A program made the position numbers and the translations under genes. A stretch of DNA of 15,304 bases, from contig PITI01000287.1 in NCBI GenBank assembly GCA_004325065.1, positions 1 through 15,304 on the forward strand. Reading direction: 5' to 3'. Under the pieces are notes generated by a model. That model had not been told where the DNA came from and did no database searches. It saw only the letters and a program-made list of their open reading frames with translations. This DNA is from Hamiltosporidium magnivora (lineage: Eukaryota; Microsporidia; Dubosqiidae). Shown here piece after piece: positions 8,201 to 15,304 of this stretch (its first letter is position 1; each line of letters starts with the position of its first letter).

Positions 8201-8584
8201 CAAATTTCAATGAACATTACGAGAACTCAGTAAGTATTTATTCAAACAAAATTCAAGAAATAGCTAGCACACCGATTTCACCTGAAATTTACTAAGGAAA
8301 GGTGGTTTTAGTCAGTGAATTCCCATTTCATCATCTTAGATTTAATATAAAAAATTTAATAAAGTAAAATTATCAATTAAGATATTAATAAGAAGATCTT
8401 TGAATTAAAATATAAATTTAGCTTCAATTTTTTTAAGAATCTTGAATAAATAAACTATAAAAAGGAATAAATTTGATTTTATTATATAAAATTTTAATGA
8501 ATTAAATTAAAAAATGTTAAATAAAAAATTTAGTTAAATGTCAGCATGAACCACGATTTGATATCGCTATTTCAAAATGACAAA
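8201..8584. other. Gene-free AT-rich region
   Basis: Nothing beyond AT-rich sequence with stops in all frames is seen. The possible outer limit of relic B may extend a little into its left part. Confidence 0.4.
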
Positions 8585-8790
8585 TAAAACACAAAATTCA
8601 TTAAATCTCAATTCTATCTTCTTCTGTTGGGAGAAATTTTTCTTACAAACAAAATAAGAGACACAAAATCTGTAAAAATTTCAATTATATCTTTAGTATT
8701 TCAAAGGAACTAAAAAACAAAGATTAAAAAACACAAAATTTATAAATATTTCATTTCTATCTTCTTTTTTTCCTAAAATTTTTTCCAAAA
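8585..8790. repeat. 70-72-bp direct repeats that include the 3' end of the BRWD-like gene
   Basis: acacaaaat recurs at 8589, 8661 and 8731, each time followed by a tttca(a/t)t(t/a)tatctt block. Read on the minus strand, the gene-proximal copy holds the last codons and stop (AGAAGATAG) of the gene ending at 8757, and the outermost copy repeats AGAAGATAG about 140 bp further on. The array is thus a duplication of the coding terminus and the 3' UTR. Confidence 0.7.
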
Positions 8791-11678
8791 AGCGAATAAA
8801 CTTCTTTAAGAATTTCTTCACATCTTTTTACCACTGACTCATCTAAATAAATAGAATTATCATAAAGATTATCAAAATCCCATAATATACTTTCAATACT
8901 TCTATAAAATCCATTTAAAATTCTCTTTTTTATTAAATTCAATGTAACAAAGTAGAAACATCTTTCTAAATATTCTTTTCTTTTACTTTTCACAAATAAT
9001 GCTCTTACATCTCCAAAATTACCAATTATACTCAACAATCCATCCAACATTTCTGTTGCAATATATCCACCATACGAAGTATAATTACAGTACATGTCAT
9101 ATCTTCCCACCCATTCTTCTGTACCATCATCATACAATACTATCGCTCCATCTCTTTCTACCCTTAAAACCTTACCTGTGTATAAAATACCATCATACAC
9201 CACACTTACCACAGTATTTCTTCTAAATTTAAATTCATTTAGTGTGTCAAAAACAGCTTTCAATAAAAATATATTTCCGCCGTTTGGATAATCGTAATAT
9301 TTTATAAAAAACGTTTTTTTATTAAATTCGTTTCCATTTTTAATTCTTTTATTTCTATTTAGATCTTCAGCTTCTGTTTTTATACATTCTACTTGTAAAT
9401 ACGAAGGATCATATTTAATAATCTGAACATCTTTAACTTCAACAATACAATCCTCCAAATCTTCTAAATTATTTAAATTATCGAATTCACAATTAAATTC
9501 TTCTCTTAATTCGTAATTTCTAAATTCTTTATATTTTTCACTAAAAAAATATAATTTGTCACCAATTTGTGGCAAAAAAGATTGAAAATCTGTATTTCCA
9601 AGTAGCCAATTCTCAACATATTTTTCAAGTTCGATATTAAAAGTTTCACTTACAATTCTTTCAGTTGTAATTATAATATCACTTTCTTTAGAATAAGTAG
9701 AATCTGTAATTTCACTTACATAACTCTCTTCATCCAATGTACTTTCACTGATAATATTATCATCGCTTGTAATACTACTCTCTGTCAAACAAGTGCTTTC
9801 ACTATTATTAGTTTCTTCTTGTGTCTCGTTAGTAAACAAATATTTCTTTTTAAACTGTGTAGGCGTAATAAAATCATCTTTCAGATGTTCAAATGCCATA
9901 TTTTCTAAATACATTTGATAAGAATTTCCAACCATTAAATTTTTAGATTTTTTTGTCATTTCAATATCCATAAATTCTTCAATATTTTCAGGTTTTTCAT
10001 TTTTATTTTCTCGTTCATTTTTTATTTGAAAAATATTATTTGTTTTGTTTGTTAATACATCTTTCAAACTAAAATTATTTTCAAGTATTTTTGTATTTTT
10101 GTTTATATCATAGATTGGATCTCCATTGCATTCGATAAAATCTTCTTCAATTTCCAAATTTCTATTTAAAAATTCACATTCAAAAAATTGTTGTAAAGAT
10201 TGTTTTTTATAAATCTTAAGAAACGGACAAATACTGTAAATCACGATATATCCAAATTCATCTGAAAGTACCAAATTTTCTTTATTAAATAGACAATCCA
10301 CCGGTCTAAAAGACAAAGTATCTGTATAAACAGGAGAAAGTGTCTGATTCAAAACCAAAAGATTCATTCCATCACACACAGCAATTGTATTATTATTAGA
10401 TGCTGTAAGTATAGAAGAAAAGGAAGAAAGATAGTAAGTAGCTGTCAATATATTATTATGGTACAATCTTATACTATTATCTATAAATAAACCAACCAAT
10501 TTTGTGTCATCAGAAAGGTAACAAAGTCTGTCGCAGTAGGATTCTGAAGTAATATGAATTATATTCTTTTTCCAATGTCCTTGAATTTCCTTTCTTTTTT
10601 TCTTAAAATTTCCTTGAATTGGAGTACCGCTTGGAATAAAACTGTATTGAATTATTGAATCAAAATGTGTGCTGACAGCAAATTTAAGATTTTGACGACT
10701 GGCACACACAGAAGAAATAGTGAATCCACCCGTTTCAAATACTATAAAGTTTTCTGGAATTGTTAAATCAAAAATGAGAAGAAAAGGAAAAGTACCACCA
10801 CACAGTAAAAATCTGTAACCTTCAGTTACACAAACAGCTCGAAGACTATTTTCTAAAGAAATATCCATAAGAGAAGTGTTTTGAGTCGTAGCAATTGTAG
10901 TTTCATTATCAAATGTAATCGTTTTAATGACACCAGAAGAAAATACAAGGCAAAGAATATACGTGTTGTATGTTGAGTTCACAGTATCTTGCGATATATT
11001 TTTATCGCTATAACTGCTATTTATAATTCTTAAATCCTCTTCTTTTCTTATAAACTGTACAAATTCTATTTCACTTTCCATTTCCATGTTGTATAAAGGT
11101 TTGTAAGTTTTCAATGACCACACAACTACTCTGCCACTGCTATCGCAGGAAGCAAGGAATTGGGAGTCTTGACTTACACACATATCATTTATGGTATGCT
11201 TATGTAATAAAAATACATTTAAAGAAATTCCTGTTTTTATATTCCACATTTTTATATTTCCATCTTCACTGCCTGTAAATACAAATGTAGAATTTTCATC
11301 CTGGCACATACAAGATATTTGTGTGAAATGTCCCAAATATTTACCTGCCAACGTATAATTAGGAGAAGAAATCTGTTCAGTAAGTGATTTTAGTGTCGGA
11401 ACTGGTTTCTTAAAAGAAAAACTACGTAAAAATTCAGAAAAATTGGTAACATTGCTGTGTCTTAAAAGTGTGTCAATGGCTGTGAGTAAGATAGAATCTA
11501 CTTTTTCAAAATTTTCTTTTTTTTCTTGATTTGGTTCTTGTAAAATAGGTTGGTCAAATTTAAAGACTCTTTGTGAATTGTAAGGTATTAAATCTTTTAT
11601 TTTAGATTTGTTTGTTTTTTTATTTGATAATCTTTCTTTAATTAGTTGAAGTGCTTTGTATGCTTCTTTTTCTACCAT
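8757..11678 (-). CDS. BRWD/PHIP-like WD40-cryptoTudor-bromodomain protein
   Basis: The 973-residue product has the domain order of the BRWD1/BRWD3/PHIP chromatin readers. An N-terminal helical part is followed by two recognisable WD repeats at about 115-148 (YLGHFTQISC...TGSEDGNIKMWN) and 157-190 (HKHTINDMC...SCDSSGRVVVWS). Weaker propeller blades run to about 500. A Glu/Ser/Thr-rich linker lies at about 625-690. A cryptoTudor-like region begins LPQIGDKLYFF at 702 and includes the Tudor-like strands VVSVVYDG...DGTEEWVGRY at 822-859. A compact bromodomain-like fold spans about 877-964, with RILNGFYRSIESILWDFDNLYDN closely recalling the BRWD helix B. Animal members exceed 1,700 residues, so this version is heavily reduced. 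The usual acetyl-lysine Asn appears to be Asp (YLDE in place of TFNE). A nuclear role in recognising modified chromatin is inferred. Upstream lie a CCC tract and a 60-bp array. Confidence 0.85.
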   Translation of the reverse strand: MVEKEAYKALQLIKERLSNKKTNKSKIKDLIPYNSQRVFKFDQPILQEPNQEKKENFEKVDSILLTAIDTLLRHSNVTNFSEFLRSFSFKKPVPTLKSLTEQISSPNYTLAGKYLGHFTQISCMCQDENSTFVFTGSEDGNIKMWNIKTGISLNVFLLHKHTINDMCVSQDSQFLASCDSSGRVVVWSLKTYKPLYNMEMESEIEFVQFIRKEEDLRIINSSYSDKNISQDTVNSTYNTYILCLVFSSGVIKTITFDNETTIATTQNTSLMDISLENSLRAVCVTEGYRFLLCGGTFPFLLIFDLTIPENFIVFETGGFTISSVCASRQNLKFAVSTHFDSIIQYSFIPSGTPIQGNFKKKRKEIQGHWKKNIIHITSESYCDRLCYLSDDTKLVGLFIDNSIRLYHNNILTATYYLSSFSSILTASNNNTIAVCDGMNLLVLNQTLSPVYTDTLSFRPVDCLFNKENLVLSDEFGYIVIYSICPFLKIYKKQSLQQFFECEFLNRNLEIEEDFIECNGDPIYDINKNTKILENNFSLKDVLTNKTNNIFQIKNERENKNEKPENIEEFMDIEMTKKSKNLMVGNSYQMYLENMAFEHLKDDFITPTQFKKKYLFTNETQEETNNSESTCLTESSITSDDNIISESTLDEESYVSEITDSTYSKESDIIITTERIVSETFNIELEKYVENWLLGNTDFQSFLPQIGDKLYFFSEKYKEFRNYELREEFNCEFDNLNNLEDLEDCIVEVKDVQIIKYDPSYLQVECIKTEAEDLNRNKRIKNGNEFNKKTFFIKYYDYPNGGNIFLLKAVFDTLNEFKFRRNTVVSVVYDGILYTGKVLRVERDGAIVLYDDGTEEWVGRYDMYCNYTSYGGYIATEMLDGLLSIIGNFGDVRALFVKSKRKEYLERCFYFVTLNLIKKRILNGFYRSIESILWDFDNLYDNSIYLDESVVKRCEEILKEVYSLFGKNFRKKRR

Positions 11679-11697
11679 TTTTTTAATATTAAGTTGT

Positions 11698-11700
11698 GGG
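11698..11700 (-). promoter_or_regulatory. CCC tract upstream of the BRWD-like gene
   Basis: On the minus strand ATACCCACAA lies 19 nt before the ATG at 11678. The spacing is longer than for RPS13 and the RRM gene, so this assignment is weaker. Confidence 0.4.
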
Positions 11701-11849
11701 TATTTATTTTATAAAAAAGTTTTTTTAAATCTGAAACGTTTGAAAAAGAAAAAAATTAAATTTTTTAAAAAAAAAAATATTTATTGAAAATGTCATAAAA
11801 GAAGACTGTAAATTTAATAAAAATATTTCTGTATCAATGAAGTTCGGTG

Positions 11850-12120
11850 TAACACTTCTTTAGGATTTAAATTTTTAATGTAAGTAAGAATGAAAAATTG
11901 TTTTGTATTTCAAACTTCTTTAGGATTTAAATTTTTAATGTAAGTAGGAATGAAAGATTGTTTTGTATTTCAAACTTCTTTTGGATTTAAATTCATATTT
12001 TAAGTAGAATGAAAGATTGTTTTGTATTTTAAATTCTTCAAAATTAATAATATTTTTTAAAAATTAGTCTATAATGAAAATATGGTTTTGTATTTCAAAT
12101 TCTTCAAAATTAATATTAAT
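11850..12120. repeat. 60-bp tandem array upstream of the BRWD-like gene
   Basis: cttctt(t/a)ggatttaaatt recurs at 11855, 11915 and 11975, an exact 60-bp period, each unit ending tgttttgtatttcaaa. Two further degraded units (with attcttcaaaattaat) carry the array to about 12120. It lies about 170 bp upstream of the start of the BRWD-like gene. Confidence 0.85.
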
Positions 12121-12472
12121 TTTTTAGATTTCTTTTAAAAAATCAAATGTATGCTGTTTAACCCTCATTATGATTCTCAAATTTTTTTACAAAATAGTTT
12201 TCTTATTTGATGCAATGCTATTCCACTTCCTTTAATCAAGTATTAATTATTTTTACTATATTTATATTTTAATTGGTAAAGTAGAGAATGAACAACTTAT
12301 ATTGTTCCTATTACACATACATACCAATTAGAAAGAGGCAACCAAACAAATACAATTTATATTTATCCTTAATAATGATTTAAGAATAAAAGATAATACA
12401 TTAAACAAACTACTTGTTTATTTAAAAAGAAATCAACATTTAGTTTACAAAAATGGCATAAGTTATTTGTTT
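12121..12472. other. Gene-free AT-rich region
   Basis: No open frame, repeat or RNA is supported. The right end is probably the 3' flank of relic copy C, whose first nucleotides after the stop still match copy A. Confidence 0.4.
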
Positions 12473-12990
12473 TCATGACATTAACGCAGTTCTAGGTTTA
12501 ACATAAATAATAGCACTCTCAGGATTCAATTGGTATCTCCTAAAGTACCTAATCCCAGAGCTTTCCATACTCAAGTTTTTAAATTCCTTGAATGGGGGAT
12601 GTATCTGCCTGGCGTGTGATTTTGGATCGAAACCCGCCTTGATTCGTGCGAAGATCAACAGCATTCTTAGTTACTCTACACATCACTTAACCGAATAGAA
12701 ATCTAGATATGATATATTTCAGCGCCTATATGGAGTCTTTTCAGACATTTAAATGTCATACCAACAGATAAAGCCTGCTACTTGGAATTCCTGGCTTTTT
12801 AAAATGTACGTTTTAATGTATCTTTCAGGTGCTAAGTCTTATAAATCGAATGAGCAAGGCTATGTTTCCCTGTTTTTAAATGGCAAATATTAACAAACTC
12901 CGAGAGGGTTTCTAATCTAATTACATGAAAATTTTCAAATAATGTTGATCTTCTCTCGTTTATAAAATTCGCATAATCACCCGAAAATTT
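12473..12990 (-). pseudogene. Decayed gene relic, copy C of the dispersed family
   Basis: On the minus strand, blocks appear in the same order as in copies A and B: DLAPERYI near 12835, FKKPGIPSSRLYLLV near 12800, YIISRF near 12710, then a 63-codon open tail that ends GIRYFRRYQLNPESAIIYVKPRTALMS with TGA at 12473-12475. The same last residues and stop occur in copy A, and about 20 nt after the stop also match (catgaaaacaaata). The middle (about 12590-12690) differs most between copies and is comparatively GC-rich. Similarity to copy B continues upstream to about 12990 (the ttttcatgtaattagatt block). It is best read as a pseudogene, because stops and frame changes separate the blocks; the open tail alone is not a credible gene. 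Confidence 0.5.
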
Positions 12991-13274
12991 GTCTAGTCTA
13001 ATCCCCACCAAAAATCAAAACTATGACTTCAAGATCATATCATGGCCAAGTAAAAGTTTTTTATGTGGTTAACCTTCCTCCACCGATAATTATATAAGAA
13101 TTTTTATGAATTTATGGATAAAAAGGCGAACTTTTTTATAAAATTTTATTTTTTGGAAAAGTTACTAATGTTGGCTTAATTTTATTTGAAAGAATTTGAA
13201 ATAAAATTTGTATATTTTTTGAATTTCTATAATTTTAAAGATTGTTTGAAAGAAAACTCATTTTTTCAAGAAAT

Positions 13275-13278
13275 CCCC
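13275..13278 (+). promoter_or_regulatory. CCCC tract upstream of the NLE-domain gene
   Basis: AAATCCCCTTCC lies 20 nt before the ATG at 13299, similar in distance to the tract before the BRWD-like gene. It is the only C-run close to this start. Confidence 0.4.
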
Positions 13279-13298
13279 TTCCAAGAAAAAATAATTGA

Positions 13299-14459
13299 AT
13301 GTCAGTTGTATTAAAACTAATCAATAGAAATACGTTAACAACAAATATTATTTCCGTACCAAAAGAATTTACAGAGCAAAATATGACAGATTATCTTAAT
13401 AAAATTTTACGTAAAAATGCAACATATACGTATTTTAGAGATGCAAATAGTCCATCTATTTCTGATTTAAATATGGAAGATGACTGTATAATTTATTATC
13501 TTGAAAATAGAGATGTGTCTAGATCGTTAGATGTAAATAATGTTTTGTCTTTGTGCTATTCAAATGATAAAAAATTGGTTGTTTGTAAATCTGATGGTGA
13601 AATAATTGTTTTTGACATTGAAAGTAAGAGTATTAAATCTTACACATTTGAATATCCTATTATCTTTTTGGGAAAGGAAAATTTTGTGGGGAATAATACA
13701 GATTTAAGTAAAAAAATAAATATTTATGATACTAATTCTATTCAAATGAATTATAAATACGATTTTGAAAAAGAAACACTAAATGAAAATAATATTTTGA
13801 GTAAACTTAATGTTGATTACATTGTAACCATTAATAACATAATAATTACAGATAAAATTAAATACTCTAATAAATCACTTATAAGCTGTTGTTTTTACAA
13901 AGGAAATTTATTAATTATTGGATGTGCCGATGGAAATATTTTGATAATTTCAAATCTAATTAAACAATATTCTATAAAAAGAAATATATGTAATGTGAGT
14001 ATTTTAAACGAAAGTATAGTTTATTGTTGTGTAAATGGGGTGGCGGGAATGTTTAAATACAATCAAGATAATGAAAATTTGGATAAATTAAATTCTGACG
14101 AAGATATTCAAGTTATTTGTAATTTCGATAAAAAAGAAATAAATTGCAATGAAATTTTATGTGGTATGTGTATTCACGAAGGAGAAATATATGTGGCAGG
14201 AATCAAAGGATTTGTTTTTAAAGTTAATTTTGACGAAAATAAATTGAAAAAAATAAAAAAATATAAAAATTGTGATTTTATAAAATCTGAGAATGGATAT
14301 ATATTTTGTTGTGCGGAAGAAAAAATTATCTTTCTGGATGAGAAACTATCAGAAAAACTTGTCTTGAATTATAATAGTGTAATTAGAGATATATGTTTTA
14401 GCCATGATTATATTTATTTTGCGGATAAAGAAGGCATCTTTGGCAACCGATGCGAATAA
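13299..14459 (+). CDS. NLE-domain beta-propeller protein, probably YTM1/WDR12-like
   Basis: The 386-residue protein starts with a segment resembling the NLE domain that precedes the WD propeller in YTM1 and in NLE1/RSA4: residues about 1-70, with ISVPKEFTEQNMTDYLNKIL and later DDCIIYYLE matching the strand-helix-strand pattern. From about 77 on, blade-like units recur (VLSLCYSNDKKLVVCKSDGEIIVFD, CCFYKGNLLIIGCADGNILII, MCIHEGEIYVAGIKGFVFKV, ICFSHDYIYFADKEG), but the classical GH and WD dipeptides are nearly all lost. YTM1 (about 460 residues in yeast) forms the PeBoW complex with NOP7 and ERB1 in 60S maturation. The simple NLE spacing and overall size favour YTM1 over RSA4, but the divergence leaves this open. 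The gene is well separated from its neighbours. Confidence 0.5.
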   Translation: MSVVLKLINRNTLTTNIISVPKEFTEQNMTDYLNKILRKNATYTYFRDANSPSISDLNMEDDCIIYYLENRDVSRSLDVNNVLSLCYSNDKKLVVCKSDGEIIVFDIESKSIKSYTFEYPIIFLGKENFVGNNTDLSKKINIYDTNSIQMNYKYDFEKETLNENNILSKLNVDYIVTINNIIITDKIKYSNKSLISCCFYKGNLLIIGCADGNILIISNLIKQYSIKRNICNVSILNESIVYCCVNGVAGMFKYNQDNENLDKLNSDEDIQVICNFDKKEINCNEILCGMCIHEGEIYVAGIKGFVFKVNFDENKLKKIKKYKNCDFIKSENGYIFCCAEEKIIFLDEKLSEKLVLNYNSVIRDICFSHDYIYFADKEGIFGNRCE

Positions 14460-15304
14460 ATAATATTTTGGAAAATTCTAAATTAAATCTTTGATTCTTC
14501 TACAATGTGACTATTGAATAAGAGGAATGAATAGAAACTATTTTATACAGAAATGTGAATGAATAAATTTAATTTATAGTTATATTAAAACTTTTACATG
14601 GTAGATTTATTTTTTGTTTTTATTAGTTAAATAAACACAAGTATATTTGAAAATATACAGCAAACATGGATATACAAATTAATTAAAAATGGAAGAAAAC
14701 AATAAAAAAAGGCTGTAAACGATGATGCTATAGTGGTTAAAGCTAATATAGCACGGGATGCATTAAAAAATTTGTAAAAATTCACTATTTATCTCCTTCA
14801 TTACAATCAAAACAAAGGAAACAGTTAAGTCAAAAACCAAACAAACTCAAATCTTTATATTAAATACTTACTCTCATTTTATATAGAACACGAATTCTCA
14901 GTTAAATTTATCGCATGCTAACCATTTGGAACACATTGAAACCCTTTTTACCAAGCAATTCTTAAAAAGAGCCGACGAACCAAACACAAATCAATACTCG
15001 ATTTTGTATCAGATGCAAGGCAGGAATAGACTCGATTTTTTTTGCAGTACATAAAAGGTTCGAAAGGATTTGATCAAATAAGATAGAGTGGGCTTCACGT
15101 ACTACCTAAATAAGGATTTTTTTTGTGTTTCGAGTGAAGATGTATTACGAATTCGACACACAATGAGTTGGAAAGAGAAATAAGACTGAAGAAAATCAAT
15201 TGCAAATTGCAACTGCTTTGTTTCTTACCGAGCCACGTTCTTAAGGCGACACCACACAAAGTATATTCTTTATAAGTTAGGCGTGTAATTAAACTCCAAG
15301 AAAT
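14460..15304. other. Gene-free region to the window end
   Basis: No complete gene is seen. From about 14880 onward the sequence is less AT-rich than other spacers, and short open stretches occur on both strands (for example CITNSTHNELEREIRLKK on + near 15140, and VVREAHSILFDQIL on - near 15080). These could be remains of a gene or mobile element, or the edge of one beyond the window. I could not match them to a family. Confidence 0.4.

Noticed and set aside
8999..9291. + strand frames opposite the BRWD-like cryptoTudor region
   Set aside because: They are antisense shadows rich in His, Tyr and Pro that arise from the codon usage of the opposite strand.
12473..12664. 63-codon minus-strand frame as an intact small gene
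   Set aside because: It is the open tail of relic copy C. Homologous copies show that the protein should continue upstream through blocks now separated by stops and frame changes.
7661..12990. Relics B and C as long terminal repeats of one element
   Set aside because: They are in the same orientation, but the DNA between them is an ordinary BRWD-like gene with its own flanks, and a third copy lies elsewhere in the opposite orientation.
14715..14765. tRNA-like D-arm (GCTATAGTGGTTAAAGC)
   Set aside because: No proper anticodon stem-loop, no TTCRA T-loop and no matching acceptor strand follow within tRNA distance.

Overview
The window looks like nuclear DNA from a microsporidian, or a very close relative, with an expanded, gene-sparse genome. 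It is strongly AT-rich, all six genes are intronless as far as I can see, and the eukaryotic proteins are short or fast-evolving versions of their families. Each start codon has a CCC (or CCCC) tract on the coding strand within about 1-20 nt upstream, which is the start-proximal signal described for microsporidia. The species cannot be named from the sequence alone.

Layout, left to right. 1-400: a decayed gene relic (copy A, + strand) cut by the window edge. 482-760 (+): a small single-RRM RNA-binding protein. 1042-2556 (-): a 504-residue low-complexity protein I do not recognise. 2608-2802: a 17-bp-period minisatellite. 2896-3330 (-): ribosomal protein RPS13/uS15. 3331-5660: a gene-free stretch holding the decayed C-terminal end of what looks like a non-LTR retrotransposon ORF (3852-4591, -) and two related GC-rich hairpins (about 4650 and 4750). 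5665-5941: a 70-bp tandem array that runs into the start of the next gene. 5937-6821 (+): a membrane-anchored 3-ketoacyl-CoA reductase of the IFA38/HSD17B12 type. 6831-7004: a 65-66-bp array. 7660-8200 (-): relic copy B. 8585-8790: a 70-72-bp array that includes the 3' end of the next gene. 8757-11678 (-): a 973-residue WD40-cryptoTudor-bromodomain protein of the BRWD/PHIP family. 11850-12120: a 60-bp array. 12473-12990 (-): relic copy C. 13299-14459 (+): a divergent NLE-domain beta-propeller protein, best read as YTM1/WDR12-like. 14460-15304: no gene.

The genes are unrelated housekeeping functions and form no operon or system: translation (RPS13), probable ribosome assembly (YTM1-like), fatty-acid elongation at the ER, chromatin reading (BRWD-like) and RNA binding. 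The more unusual content lies between them. A dispersed family of about 400-550-bp relics occurs three times in 13 kb and still shows a shared C-terminal peptide, and in two copies a shared stop. A series of 60-72-bp minisatellites sits at gene boundaries, and two of them have copied gene termini, including a start signal and a stop codon.
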